This document shows, piece by piece, positions 34,885 to 43,655 of a stretch of DNA of 64,000 nucleotides; the first letter of the stretch is position 1; the number at the start of each line of letters is the position of its first letter. The stretch comes from JAFGSG01 sp964626055 (GTDB lineage: Bacteria; Spirochaetota; UBA4802; JAFGDQ01): assembly GCA_964626055.1 (NCBI GenBank), contig CAZVDF010000009.1, positions 22,058 to 86,057 on the forward strand. The letters are read 5' to 3'. A program made the position numbers and the translations under genes. Under the pieces are notes generated by a model, which searched no databases, was not told where the DNA came from, and saw only the letters and a list, made by a program, of their open reading frames with translations.

Positions 34885-36174
34885 ATGGCAGATAATTTAA
34901 AAAAAGCATATAAAACAGTTATGGACGACCATTTCCCTGATACCATGACTATCACATTCGGAGACCAGACCCTGAGATATAAAAAAAGAGCGTGGAAAAT
35001 AGAAGAGAACGGAACGACTATTGAGAAGGGTCTCCGCTACGGGGAGAACCCGGGACAGGAAGCCGCAATGTACGAGCTTGTTGAAGGCAATCTCTCTCTC
35101 GGCAACTGCAAATACATAGGCCCAAAAAATTCGCTCGTTAGCAGCATTGACGAAAGTATGATGGTCCAGTTCGGGAAGCATCCCGGCAAGATTAATTTTA
35201 CCGATATCGACAATGCGTTGAATATGCTTAAATATCTTATGAAAAAACCCGCGGCCGTTGTCGTGAAACATAATAATCCAAGCGGGGTAGCCTACGGTTC
35301 GAATATAGCTGAAGCGTACAGCAGGGCATTCAGAGCGGACAGGATAGCGGCATTCGGCGGATGCGCCGCGCTGAACCGCACGGTAGACAGGGAGACTGCT
35401 GAGCTGATGTCGGAGCTTTATCTGGAAGTCGTCGCAGCGCCGGATTATGACAGTGCCGCTCTAAACATTTTACAAAAGAAAAAAAATCTCAGAATAGTAA
35501 AAATCGAAAGAATTGACAATCTTGAGAAATACAGGGATATGCGTTTCGTGGACTTCAAATCGCTTATCGACGGCGGTATCATCGTGCAGCAGTCTCCTCT
35601 CAACATTGTTAAAAGCATAAAGGATCTTAAACCGGCCGAAGCGGAGTATAAAGGCAAAACTTATAAAATAGATAGGCTGCCGAGCGAAAAGGAATACGAA
35701 GATCTTCTCTTCGGATGGTTCGTTGAACAGGGCGTTACTTCGAATTCGGTCTTATATGTCAAGGAAGGCGCGACAGTCGGTATCGGAACAGGCGAACAGG
35801 ACAGGGTAGGTGTTGCCGAAATAGCGATATACAAAGCATATACAAAGTACGCGGATCTTCTTTGCTGGGACAGGTATCATATTTCATATAAGGAACTGGA
35901 ACTTGCCGTACAGAAAGGCGAAAGAAAAAAATCGGAAATAGCGGAGATAGACGAAAAAACAAAAATCGATAACGGTGGTTTGATAGGCTCCGCAATGGTA
36001 TCCGATGCGTTTTTCCCGTTCAGGGACGGCATCGATGCCGGGATCAGGCAGGGTGTTACTTCCGTTGTGCAGCCTGGAGGTTCCGAAAGGGATTTTGAAT
36101 CAATAGAAGCATGCAACGAAGCTGTTCCGAAAGTCGCCATGGTATATACCGGCCAGAGGGCGTTTAAGCATTAG
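34885..36174 (+). CDS. AICAR formyltransferase (stand-alone PurH-type transformylase)
   Basis: A 429-residue protein corresponding to the transformylase half of PurH; the N-terminal MGS-like IMP cyclohydrolase domain is absent. Seen are RYGENPGQEAA at 51-61, the catalytic VKHNNPSGVA (K128, H129), and the C-terminal SDAFFPFRDGID and VTSVVQPGGS. It formylates AICAR in purine synthesis; a separate cyclohydrolase must exist elsewhere. AGGAG precedes ATG. Confidence 0.9.
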   Translation: MADNLKKAYKTVMDDHFPDTMTITFGDQTLRYKKRAWKIEENGTTIEKGLRYGENPGQEAAMYELVEGNLSLGNCKYIGPKNSLVSSIDESMMVQFGKHPGKINFTDIDNALNMLKYLMKKPAAVVVKHNNPSGVAYGSNIAEAYSRAFRADRIAAFGGCAALNRTVDRETAELMSELYLEVVAAPDYDSAALNILQKKKNLRIVKIERIDNLEKYRDMRFVDFKSLIDGGIIVQQSPLNIVKSIKDLKPAEAEYKGKTYKIDRLPSEKEYEDLLFGWFVEQGVTSNSVLYVKEGATVGIGTGEQDRVGVAEIAIYKAYTKYADLLCWDRYHISYKELELAVQKGERKKSEIAEIDEKTKIDNGGLIGSAMVSDAFFPFRDGIDAGIRQGVTSVVQPGGSERDFESIEACNEAVPKVAMVYTGQRAFKH

Positions 36175-36196
36175 CATTTCGTCATTTTTTTAATGA

Positions 36197-36220
36197 TTTA
36201 CTCGTTTTGGCTGACTTTTT
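36197..36220 (+). repeat. Solo arm, family 2 repeat (degenerate)
   Basis: TTTACTCGTTTTGGCTGACT with following TTTT matches 20 of 24 positions of the family 2 terminus TTTACTCATCTTGACTGACT. It lies 22 bases after the purine gene stop. No partner arm is visible. Confidence 0.45.
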
Positions 36221-36253
36221 AATATTAAATAACTATGATTATTCGATAAAAGT

Positions 36254-36670
36254 ATGCCCGTGATAACAGATTATATTACTCTATCCACTAACGGTAAAAG
36301 GGATGTGACAGACATTACGTCAAAAATGCAGGAAATTGTCACGGGCAGTAAAATAAAATCAGGGATCGCGGTTGCGTTTGCCCCAGGATCAACGGGTGCA
36401 ATCACCACTATTGAATATGAGCCCGGATTGAAAAAAGATATAAATCTTTTTCTTGAAAAGCTTATCCCGTACGGAGGGAACTATCAACATCATAATACCT
36501 GGCATGACGATAACGGCGCAGCCCATCTGCAGGCAGCCATGATAGGACCGTCAATAACTGTCCCGGTCATCGACGGCGTTCTCGGTCTCGGCACGTGGCA
36601 GCAGGTGGTTTTTATCGACTGCGACACAAGACCGAGAAACAGACGAATCATTATCCAGATCGTCTATTAA
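36254..36670 (+). CDS. YjbQ family protein (UPF0047)
   Basis: A 138-residue member of the YjbQ/UPF0047 family. HHNTWHDDNGAAHLQAAMIGPS and GTWQQVVFIDCD are the family signatures; conserved His and Asp suggest a metal or phosphate site. Some relatives show secondary thiamine-phosphate synthase activity, but the true role is unclear. Convergent with the small MshEN-domain gene. Confidence 0.92.
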   Translation: MPVITDYITLSTNGKRDVTDITSKMQEIVTGSKIKSGIAVAFAPGSTGAITTIEYEPGLKKDINLFLEKLIPYGGNYQHHNTWHDDNGAAHLQAAMIGPSITVPVIDGVLGLGTWQQVVFIDCDTRPRNRRIIIQIVY

Positions 36671-36675
36671 AAAAA

Positions 36676-36876
36676 CTAGTTTTTTTCATGCATTTTTATT
36701 ATGGTACCCTGCATTTTTAAATATTCCAGAAGAGCGTCATCATCCAGATACCCAAGATTGACCAGAATATTCCCGATAAGATCACCGTCTTTTCTCTGAA
36801 CTCCGAGAGCTTCATCAAGCTGCTCCGGAGTAATTAAGCCATTTTCTATTAATAACTCACCTATCAGCTTTTTCAT
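36676..36876 (-). CDS. Stand-alone GspE/MshE N-terminal (MshEN-like) domain protein
   Basis: A 66-residue protein matching the N-terminal helical repeat of type II secretion/pilus ATPases (IGELLIENGLITPEQLDEAL and LIGNILVNLGYLDDDALLEYL). In MshE this domain binds c-di-GMP. Here no ATPase follows; the gene stands alone 88 bases downstream of a CheY gene. It could be a small signalling adaptor. Confidence 0.75.
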   Translation of the reverse strand: MKKLIGELLIENGLITPEQLDEALGVQRKDGDLIGNILVNLGYLDDDALLEYLKMQGTIIKMHEKN

Positions 36877-36964
36877 ATCAAGTCTCCGTTTAAATTGTTC
36901 CTGATAAAAAATCGAATTATTCCCGGCAGTTATATTTCAACAGAATAATGATATTGTAAAAGTT

Positions 36965-37336
36965 CTATTTCAGTAAACGTTTTACTGTGCTTAAAAGTTT
37001 ATCCGGATGAAATGGTTTTACAATCGAAGCGGAAGCGCCTAATTTTTTACACTCAGCAAGTCTGGCGTCATTGGATTCAGTGGTAAGCATTATTACGGGA
37101 GTATATCTGTCTGTTTTTTTGAATTCCTCAAGAAAAGTCGTGCCGTCCATAACCGGCATACTTAAATCTACAATGCAAAGAGATATGCCGTCCCCGCTTT
37201 CAATAATTTTCTTTATCTTTTTTAATGCATCTTCTCCGTTCTCAGCATGCTGTATGGCATATCCCAAATTTTTTAATACGAGTTCAAGAATAGCCCTTAT
37301 AGTTAAAGAATCGTCAATTATTACAATGTATTGCAT
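36965..37336 (-). CDS. Single-domain response regulator (CheY-like)
   Basis: A 123-residue receiver with D8 and D9, phospho-acceptor D57 in CIVDLSMPVMDG, the switch Thr in MLTTES and Lys in IVKPFHP. No output domain. It probably acts by protein binding. The adjacent small MshEN-like protein is a candidate partner; no cognate kinase is next to it. Confidence 0.93.
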   Translation of the reverse strand: MQYIVIIDDSLTIRAILELVLKNLGYAIQHAENGEDALKKIKKIIESGDGISLCIVDLSMPVMDGTTFLEEFKKTDRYTPVIMLTTESNDARLAECKKLGASASIVKPFHPDKLLSTVKRLLK

Positions 37337-37531
37337 CCAATTAACCTGGTACAGTATTGTTTTATCTCAGATCGGACATAACAATTTTATGGAATTTTTA
37401 AAGTCCCGGATCCGAAAAGTAAATCGAATACTGCATTAATAAAAAAACTAATCATTAATATTACATCTTTTCTTAAATAAAGGCAAATAAAAAAAATATT
37501 ATTTTATTATTTTAATTTTCGTCTTCTAAGT

Positions 37532-38068
37532 TTAAGACAAAGGGGGTATAAGAGTAAGTATTAAATTTATTATCTGAGGAGCGAGTTCTTTAATTCTGGC
37601 AAGCTCTTCATCGGTAAAGTCCGATAAAAGATAATCTGCTACATCAATATTCGGATTTCCCGGCCTTCCAACACCGATCCTTATCCTGTTGAAATCTGCG
37701 GAATCGATATGCTGTATGATCGACCTTAGACCGTTGTGTCCCTTGTGTCCTCCGCCGGTTTTGGTCCTGATCTCGCCAAACGGCAGTTCAATTTCATCAT
37801 GAACTGCGATCAAATCTTCGGGGCTTGTATTATAGTAATTCACAGCTTCGCTTACAGCCAGCCCGCTTTTGTTCATATAAGTATCCGGGAAAATAATTAA
37901 TACATCGCTACCTTCTATCTTACCGGTTCCGCACTCTGAATGAAAATCCTTTTTTTTAACTGAGATATTAAATTTATCAGCAAATATTTTACCGATAATG
38001 AAACCGGCATTATGCCGGTTCCTGCTGTATTTTCTGCCGGGATTTCCAAGAAACGCGATAATTTTCAT
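37532..38068 (-). CDS. pth: Peptidyl-tRNA hydrolase
   Basis: A 178-residue Pth that frees tRNA from peptidyl-tRNA. The catalytic H19 sits in NRHNAGF, the HDE motif (VHDEIELPFG) holds the Asp, and TYMNKSG, GGGHKGHNG and RIRIGVGRP are in place. It is a little shorter than many homologues at the C-terminus. No ribosomal L25 gene is next to it, unlike in many genomes. Confidence 0.97.
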   Translation of the reverse strand: MKIIAFLGNPGRKYSRNRHNAGFIIGKIFADKFNISVKKKDFHSECGTGKIEGSDVLIIFPDTYMNKSGLAVSEAVNYYNTSPEDLIAVHDEIELPFGEIRTKTGGGHKGHNGLRSIIQHIDSADFNRIRIGVGRPGNPNIDVADYLLSDFTDEELARIKELAPQIINLILTLIPPLS

Positions 38069-38158
38069 TACGTCTCCAGATAATAATTATTACTCATCTC
38101 AACTGACCTAAATTATTACATTTACGATAAAATAATAAAAGTCAGTAAAGATCACTTA

Positions 38159-38515
38159 TTATTTATTTAAGATCATTTTTACTGATAGTACCAATAAAAC
38201 AAAACCAAAAATTCTGCTTAGGAGAGCATCGTCAATATGTTCAGCAAATTTTGCTCCGGCATATGCTCCGACGATAAAACCGGCAGCTATAAATAAAGCA
38301 ACAGGGATATTGACATTACCGTTTTTATAATATTCGTACGCCGCCAGAAGCCCGATAGGCGGGATCATGGCCGCGAGGGCGGTTCCCTGCGCCATATGCT
38401 GACTGAATTTTAAGAAAAAAACTATTAACGGGATCATAATTACTGCGCCTCCAATTCCCAGAAGACCGCCCAAAACTCCGGCGCAGACGCCTATAACAGC
38501 AGCAATAACATGCAT
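38159..38515 (-). CDS. TSUP (TauE/SafE) permease, half-size
   Basis: A 118-residue membrane protein with about four hydrophobic segments and the family motif GGLLGIGGAVIMIPLIVFF near the start. Usual TSUP transporters are about 250 residues with two such halves; this is one half and must dimerise if functional. TSUP proteins move sulfite or other sulfur anions. No frameshift remnant of a second half is seen downstream. Confidence 0.8.
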   Translation of the reverse strand: MHVIAAVIGVCAGVLGGLLGIGGAVIMIPLIVFFLKFSQHMAQGTALAAMIPPIGLLAAYEYYKNGNVNIPVALFIAAGFIVGAYAGAKFAEHIDDALLSRIFGFVLLVLSVKMILNK

Positions 38516-38590
38516 ATGATTTCTCCAGAGTTATAATATAAAAAAATTTTTATTCCGATGATTTGAATATCCTGAATAACTGATTAGTAT

Positions 38591-39115
38591 CTACTTGATT
38601 ATATGCATCCCGATTTTCAGATATTTCTTCGCCAGATTAATATACAGCTCTTTACCCAATGTCCAAAAATTTTCATCTTTTTTATTTACCTTGCGGACTA
38701 CTTTTGCAGGATTCCCGGCAGCAACGGAATTTCCAGGTATTTGCTGTCGGGCTTTTACAACACAGCCTTCAGCAACAATTGCCCAAGCGCCCACTTTTGA
38801 ATGCAGGCTCAGAATTGCTCCCATTCCAACAACAACGCCATCGTCAATATTTTCACAGTGAAGAATAGCTCCGTGCCCCACAGTAACTCTTTGTCCTATG
38901 CTGCATTTCCCGTCCGGAGGCGCATGTACAATCACCCCCTCCTCGATTGCCGAGCCCGATCCGATCTCGATAGTCCCGTAATCTCCGCGCAGAATTGCTC
39001 CATGCCCTATGTAGCAGTTATCGCCTATAATAACATCGCCGATGATTATTGCCGTTTCGCTCACATATGATTCGTTGCCGATTCTGGGATTTCGGCCGTC
39101 AAAGCTATAAATCAT
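38591..39115 (-). CDS. Gamma-type carbonic anhydrase family protein
   Basis: A 174-residue left-handed beta-helix protein of hexapeptide repeats (IGDVIIGDNCYIGHGAILRGD; VTVGHGAILHCENI). Histidines in VIVHAPP and VGHGAILHC match zinc ligands of the YrdA/CaiE group. Function may be carbonic anhydrase or unknown. Divergent from the two-UGA gene. Confidence 0.88.
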   Translation of the reverse strand: MIYSFDGRNPRIGNESYVSETAIIIGDVIIGDNCYIGHGAILRGDYGTIEIGSGSAIEEGVIVHAPPDGKCSIGQRVTVGHGAILHCENIDDGVVVGMGAILSLHSKVGAWAIVAEGCVVKARQQIPGNSVAAGNPAKVVRKVNKKDENFWTLGKELYINLAKKYLKIGMHIIK

Positions 39116-39348
39116 TCTATTTCTCCTTTATTGATCAGTTTATTGAATCAGATTTAAGTTCATATAGAAACCTCTTCTGAAGCATTAAAGAAAATAAATA
39201 GTTTTCTTAAACATAATGACAAGAAAAAAATAAATAAATTATTAAACAATGGATTTGACGTTTATTTATTATTTTTCTATGCTGCTTAATAAATGATCAA
39301 TTGAAATAAATTTCTGAATAAGCAATTTCACACATTCGGAGGTAAACC

Positions 39349-39717
39349 ATGACTGCGAATAATGAAGACAAATTACATAAGGTAGAAAAGCTGAATAAGC
39401 CGTCTGATGTTCAGGAACATGACCATGCAGGATGAGTAGGCGGGGCATGAGTACCCGTTACGCCGCCGGGCGGCTGGCATGTAATTGAATTTTCGGACGA
39501 TACACAGGTACGACTTACAGGTTTGGACCCGATAATGGCGGATTTTCACCTTGAAGGCAGAAAACCTGATGATGAAACCGCTTTGGAGATCCTGAAGTTG
39601 CTGGAAGATAGAAAGAATTATATTCCATTATCTGAAAAAACCCGTAAAGAATACGCTTATGCTGTTTTGAAGGAATATAAAAAGTATATTAAGAGTGTAA
39701 AAGACAAAAACCGGTAG
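39349..39717 (+). CDS. Small putative selenoprotein with two UGA (Sec) codons
   Basis: A 122-codon frame read through two in-frame TGA codons, at 39433-39435 and 39448-39450. The start has a perfect site, CGGAGG six bases before ATG. Without readthrough the product would be a useless 28-mer; with it, the frame continues from HDHAG-U-VGGA-U-VPVTPPGGWHVIEF to a TAG at 39715. The two residues, U29 and U34, lie five apart in a Gly-rich loop like a redox or metal CxxxxC motif. Just after the first UGA, GGCGGGG can pair with CCC and CGCC around the loop CATGAGTA, a SECIS-like hairpin. A second stem GCCG/CGGC lies 11 bases after the other UGA. TGA serves as a normal stop in neighbouring genes, so general recoding is unlikely. 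Function unknown. Confidence 0.78.
39436..39474 (+). promoter_or_regulatory. Possible SECIS-like hairpins after the UGA codons
   Basis: GGCGGGG (39439-39445) pairs with CCC (39454-39456) and CGCC (39461-39464) with an eight-base apical loop containing GU, starting three bases after the first UGA. A competing stem, GCCG/CGGC (39462-39474), follows the second UGA. Bacterial SECIS elements sit directly after the UGA inside the coding region. Confidence 0.5.
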
Positions 39718-39728
39718 TAAATTAAATA

Positions 39729-40052
39729 TCAAAAATCGCTGCTGATGATATCCGTGATATCCTTTTCACGATACAGATTTCTTTTCCATGTTTCTATAAG
39801 TGGGATCATGTATGGCAGTATTCTCATTGAATAATAAGACGGGAAAAGGGGCAGGCCCGCAAGATCCCCGAATACGGTCAGCATAAGCAGGTTATTCAGT
39901 TTCCCCTTTTCCTTCTTAAATTCGATCTCGATTTCATAAACCGTAAGGCCGTAAAAAAATTCGCGCAGGTTTTTGCATTTTTTGCTTACCTTTACCTTCA
40001 ATAAGCTTAAGAAATCTCTCAATCTTGTTTTATTTCGCGAATTTTGTGCCAT
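39729..40052 (-). CDS. Protein of unknown function, 107 aa
   Basis: A basic N-terminus (to about residue 50), then a hydrophobic segment (NLLMLTVFGDLAGLPLFPSYY) and a polar C-terminal WKRNLYREKDITDI. It may be membrane associated. It ends 12 bases from the end of the two-UGA gene, convergent, and is followed on its strand by the Mrp gene cluster. Not recognised. Confidence 0.65.
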   Translation of the reverse strand: MAQNSRNKTRLRDFLSLLKVKVSKKCKNLREFFYGLTVYEIEIEFKKEKGKLNNLLMLTVFGDLAGLPLFPSYYSMRILPYMIPLIETWKRNLYREKDITDIISSDF

Positions 40053-40185
40053 TTTAATTCCAAATTATTTTCTGTTGCATAATTAATAAACCAAGATGCT
40101 TTCTTTTGAAAACCACTATTAACAGATGCCGGTTATCCATATTGCCGGTTTTAAAGCGGGATCCGGTTTATTAATTGCAATTTCA

Positions 40186-41031
40186 TCATCTGGAAATAAT
40201 ATTGTCAACAATCTGGCTAAAATTTGCCTGTGCAGGGCTGTTCTTTAATGTCTTATTGACGAAAGGTTCACCCGAATCCCCGTTTACGGTGATCTGGGCT
40301 TCAATAGGAATTTTCCCAAGAAAAGTAAGCCCCATATCCTTTGCCATCAGTTCTCCGCCGCCGGCTTTAAATATATCAGTGATCTTTCCGCAATGAGGGC
40401 AAATAAAACCGCTCATATTTTCAACAACACCCGCAATCGGCATATTTAACCTCCTGCAGAAAGTTACCGACTTGCGCACATCCGTAAGTGCCACGTCCTG
40501 AGGTGTCGTGACGATAACGGCTCTTTTCGGATTTTCTATAAGCTGCCCGATAGTCAGAGGCTCATCGCCCGTGCCCGGAGGTGAATCAATCACCAGATAA
40601 TCGAGATCTCCCCATTCAACATCCTTTAAAAATTGTTTTATAAGACCGATTTTAAGAGGTCCGCGCCAGATCACGGCATCGTCGCTGTTCTGGAGCATAA
40701 ATCCTATCGACATTACTTTTAGAAATTCATTATAATCAACCGGGATTATTTTTTCATCGTTAGCCTGTAAAGTAGACTTCTCAATACCAAGAAGCTTCGG
40801 AACGCTCGGGCCGTGGATATCAATATCGAGCAGGCCGGTTTTATATTTCCTGCCTGCAAGCAAAGCGGCAAGGTTTACTGCAACTGTGCTTTTCCCCACA
40901 CCGCCTTTGCCAGATAGTACGACTATTTTGTTCGCGATCTTTTCCATAGTCCGGCGAAGTTCTTCTTTTTCCCGGGCTTCATCGTGTTCCATTGCAGCGT
41001 CCTCCGCATGCGAATTTTTTTGTCCAATCAT
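40186..41031 (-). CDS. Mrp/NBP35 (ApbC) family iron-sulfur cluster carrier ATPase
   Basis: A 281-residue MinD-superfamily P-loop ATPase with the deviant Walker A GKGGVGKSTVAVN (about 41-53), VIDSPPGTGDEP, and a CPHCG pair near residue 218 that holds a bridging [4Fe-4S] cluster. It loads Fe-S clusters into apoproteins. It lies next to an IscU-like scaffold gene, as expected for cluster transfer, and opens a large metal-cluster gene block. Confidence 0.94.
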   Translation of the reverse strand: MIGQKNSHAEDAAMEHDEAREKEELRRTMEKIANKIVVLSGKGGVGKSTVAVNLAALLAGRKYKTGLLDIDIHGPSVPKLLGIEKSTLQANDEKIIPVDYNEFLKVMSIGFMLQNSDDAVIWRGPLKIGLIKQFLKDVEWGDLDYLVIDSPPGTGDEPLTIGQLIENPKRAVIVTTPQDVALTDVRKSVTFCRRLNMPIAGVVENMSGFICPHCGKITDIFKAGGGELMAKDMGLTFLGKIPIEAQITVNGDSGEPFVNKTLKNSPAQANFSQIVDNIISR

Positions 41032-41058
41032 ATCTTACTCCGAATATTATTTTTTTGT

Positions 41059-41110
41059 TATTTACTCATCTTGACTGACTTTTTTATAAACATCTGCGAT
41101 AGAATGATCA
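41059..41110. repeat. Solo arm, family 2 repeat
   Basis: TATTTACTCATCTTGACTGA through CATCTGCGATAGAATGATCA matches the arms of the full family 2 element at 46553-46757. It sits between the stop of the IscU-like gene and the start of Mrp; only one arm is present. Confidence 0.7.
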
Positions 41111-41115
41111 CTATA

Positions 41116-41532
41116 TTATTTGCTGAAACCAGGTGTTTGCTGCAGATAGCTGTATTGAGCTTGATTTCTCTGAATATAATTAAGAATAGCTTTTTTAACC
41201 GCAAATGCACCAAGATTTGAGCAATGTTGCTTATGTTCCGGAAGGCCGTCAAGCGCGTTTACAATATCTTCATTCTTTATCATTAAGGCATCATCAATAT
41301 CGTTTCCTATTACAAGCTCAGTCATAGCGCTTGCGCATGCAATTGATGCCGGGCATCCGTGAATCTGGTATTTAACATCGCTGATAATGCGGCTCTCAAC
41401 TTTTATATAAACACGCAGAAAATCACCGCAGCCTGGATCGCCTACTTCGCCCACTCCGTCCGCATTGTCAATTGAACCGGCATTTCTCGGATTTCTGAAA
41501 TGCTCTATTACTTTTTCACTGTATTCATTCAT
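41116..41532 (-). CDS. IscU/NifU-N-like iron-sulfur scaffold protein
   Basis: A 138-residue U-type scaffold. Three cluster-ligand Cys are present: GDPGCGDF, HGCPASIACASAM and HKQHCSNLG. The sequence begins EYSEKVIEHFRNPRNAGSI, typical of the family. It assembles Fe-S clusters for transfer, likely via the adjacent Mrp ATPase. A second, longer IscU-like protein is encoded at 55.6 kb. Confidence 0.92.
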   Translation of the reverse strand: MNEYSEKVIEHFRNPRNAGSIDNADGVGEVGDPGCGDFLRVYIKVESRIISDVKYQIHGCPASIACASAMTELVIGNDIDDALMIKNEDIVNALDGLPEHKQHCSNLGAFAVKKAILNYIQRNQAQYSYLQQTPGFSK

Positions 41533-41570
41533 GTATAATTCTCCAGCTTCATGTAGGCATAGATTCTATG

Positions 41571-42434
41571 CTAAAACTCAAACACAGCACCTACCGAAGC
41601 GCTGCGAAATTCGTCTTTAAAATACTGGGCAAACAGGCATTCTATTTCAAAACCCGTACAATGGGAAGGAGCTATAATTTTAACTTTGTAATTTTTTAAT
41701 GTATCAATAGCTTTCCCCACATATTCCTTCGGAGCGGTGCCGAGATGTGTGCCGCCGATCACTGCGTAGAATTCCCTGTATCCCGTATGCGAGGAAATAT
41801 CGTCCAGTATTTCGATTATGCCGGCGTGTGCGCAACCAAGAAGCACGACCGGGCCGGACTCCGTCTTTATCAGAAGCGACAGATCGTCCATAAACGGATC
41901 GTCGACTATCTGGTCATTGACTTTCTGCTTAAGCCGGATATCCCAGCATTTCCAGCCGGAAGGCCGCTTAATCTCGGAGAAAGCTGAAATATTTTCCGAA
42001 ATCGAACTGAAGCCTTTAATGAACCGGAATTCCGCTCCGGCTCTTTCATATTCCTCCTGTTGCTTCGGAGGCCCGATATATTTTTCCAGTATATTGCCGT
42101 TTTCCGCGTGATGCGCAAATTTGCCGCCGAATACCGCCTGATGCGCATAAACCGGAATTTTCCCTCCCCGATCTTTCAATACTGCATATAATCCGCCCGT
42201 ATGATCAAAATGACCGTGACTGAGAATGATCCTACGTATCGAACGAATATCTTTTTCAAGTAAAGTCATGTTATTAATTATCCCAAGACCCTGTCCCGTA
42301 TCGAACAATACGGAGTTTCCGTCCTTTCCCTCAATAAAAAATGAAAGCCCATGTTCTGCAATTAAATTCTCCGCGCTCCTTCCGAAAGGCGCAAAAACGC
42401 TGTTTTCGCATACAACCGTAATTTTTGTTTTCAT
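41571..42434 (-). CDS. Metallo-beta-lactamase-fold hydrolase
   Basis: A 287-residue MBL-fold protein with the metal motif SHGHFDHTGGL (around residue 75), HAVFGG, a later CAHAGI and the final SHCTGFE. The form is that of the MBL proteins related to dihydropterin-methyl synthase (MptA-like) seen beside NifX genes in anaerobes. Substrate unknown. It follows the NifX gene by 12 bases and is likely co-transcribed. Confidence 0.87.
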   Translation of the reverse strand: MKTKITVVCENSVFAPFGRSAENLIAEHGLSFFIEGKDGNSVLFDTGQGLGIINNMTLLEKDIRSIRRIILSHGHFDHTGGLYAVLKDRGGKIPVYAHQAVFGGKFAHHAENGNILEKYIGPPKQQEEYERAGAEFRFIKGFSSISENISAFSEIKRPSGWKCWDIRLKQKVNDQIVDDPFMDDLSLLIKTESGPVVLLGCAHAGIIEILDDISSHTGYREFYAVIGGTHLGTAPKEYVGKAIDTLKNYKVKIIAPSHCTGFEIECLFAQYFKDEFRSASVGAVFEF

Positions 42435-42446
42435 GGCTTTAACCTT

Positions 42447-42839
42447 TTAAATATATTTATAATTATCAGTCTTGCAGCCCCTTCGCTTTCTCCCTCGTCT
42501 GCAGGTAAAATTTTTCCCCTGAACGGATTTTAATTCGTCTTTAAGGTATAATTCAATAATATCGTCGACCGGACCGCTTATCCATGAAACAAGGCGAATT
42601 CCTTTAGTATTTATCAGTTCCGAGATAAAACTGCTGACCGCGCCGCCTATGATCAACGATACTCCTATTTCTTTAAGTTTCCCGAATCTTTCGGCTTCAT
42701 CGTCCGAATGTATATCGGCAATGATCTTTTGTTTTATTTCACCCGCTATTATTTCATATACGGCAAATTTCTTTGCGACATCGAGCAAAGGCGAAACCCG
42801 TTCCTGATATACAGGGACTGCTATCATTTCGTGTTTCAT
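42447..42839 (-). CDS. NifX/NifB-like dinitrogenase-cofactor-domain protein
   Basis: A 130-residue protein with the dinitrogenase iron-molybdenum cofactor (NifX) fold: MIAVPVYQERVSPLLDVAKKFAVYEI at the start. It ends in a short Cys- and Arg-rich tail (CRRGRKRRGC). These domains bind metal clusters. There is no nitrogenase here, so the cluster is something else. Confidence 0.8.
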   Translation of the reverse strand: MKHEMIAVPVYQERVSPLLDVAKKFAVYEIIAGEIKQKIIADIHSDDEAERFGKLKEIGVSLIIGGAVSSFISELINTKGIRLVSWISGPVDDIIELYLKDELKSVQGKNFTCRRGRKRRGCKTDNYKYI

Positions 42840-42857
42840 ATATATTAACTTTCTATG

Positions 42858-43610
42858 TTAAATTCTGCCATAAGGACATATCCTGTTTAAGCCCAATAGT
42901 TCGCATATACCGACGCATGTTACCCCGTAGATTAAATAATTTCTATTGTGTCTCTTTATATTCTTCCATATCCTGTCAAACGTATCGTTTACAAATGTTG
43001 TCCCGGTCAACAAAACCATGTCCGAAGTCTCCACTAATTTTTCAGTCATGGAATTCCCGTCCCGGATCTCGACGCCGTATTTTTCACTGCCTATGTTTTT
43101 CCCGTTCAGATCTGTCGCCGTTATATTGGATGGTCCAAAAGCATTGCTTAACGATTCTAAAATTGCAGGATTAAGCCCGATAAGACCGATCTTTTTTGCT
43201 CCATATTCTTTGATACTGGCAGATATTTTCTTTGCGCATAACTCCGGATCATTGTTCCTGCAATGAAGCGTTGATAGATCAGTATTGAGTCTTTTCAAGA
43301 CAGCATTCATGACCCCGATGAAAATTGCTCTATCCCCGTTTGAAATCAGCGGAAGGCCAATCGCTTCTTTCAGTTTCCCGCTGAATTCTTTTGGGCTGTC
43401 TGTAAAAACCTGTGCCCTTGCCCACTGAAATTCAGCCTCAATTACTCTTTCTTTGCCGGCAACAATAGGAAAATCTCTTCGTTCCGGGTTGCCGATCGCT
43501 TCTTCCGGAGTTAAGCTTTTTACCCTGACCGTGACATCATTATCCAAAAAATTGTATGTTTGTAAAAGATTAAAAAACTTTTCTTTTGCTTCTGATAAAG
43601 TCGATCCCAT
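42858..43610 (-). CDS. DUF364/DUF4213 protein (putative heavy-metal chelation)
   Basis: A 250-residue two-domain protein. An N-terminal DUF4213-like part carries ERVIEAEFQWARAQVFTDSP and the C-terminal DUF364 domain has KKIGLIGLNPAILESL, TDLNGKNIG and VLLTGTTFVNDTFDRIW. The family is thought to bind metal ions; no activity is proven. A second member is encoded at 48.5 kb, near a predicted metal exporter. Confidence 0.82.
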   Translation of the reverse strand: MGSTLSEAKEKFFNLLQTYNFLDNDVTVRVKSLTPEEAIGNPERRDFPIVAGKERVIEAEFQWARAQVFTDSPKEFSGKLKEAIGLPLISNGDRAIFIGVMNAVLKRLNTDLSTLHCRNNDPELCAKKISASIKEYGAKKIGLIGLNPAILESLSNAFGPSNITATDLNGKNIGSEKYGVEIRDGNSMTEKLVETSDMVLLTGTTFVNDTFDRIWKNIKRHNRNYLIYGVTCVGICELLGLNRICPYGRI

Positions 43611-43655
43611 ATTTTTTCTATTCCGTTCAATTCTTTTTAGGTTAATTTATTGTTT

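Noticed and set aside
39433..39450. UGA reassigned genome-wide (for example to Trp or Gly)
   Set aside because: Several clear genes here end at TGA, including porD at 6981-6983 and the hybrid kinase at 15050-15052.
39523..39717. Short ORF beginning at an in-frame TTG, read as an independent 64-residue gene
   Set aside because: No ribosome-binding site precedes it, while the longer frame from 39349 has a perfect one; the segment is better read as the end of the two-UGA gene.
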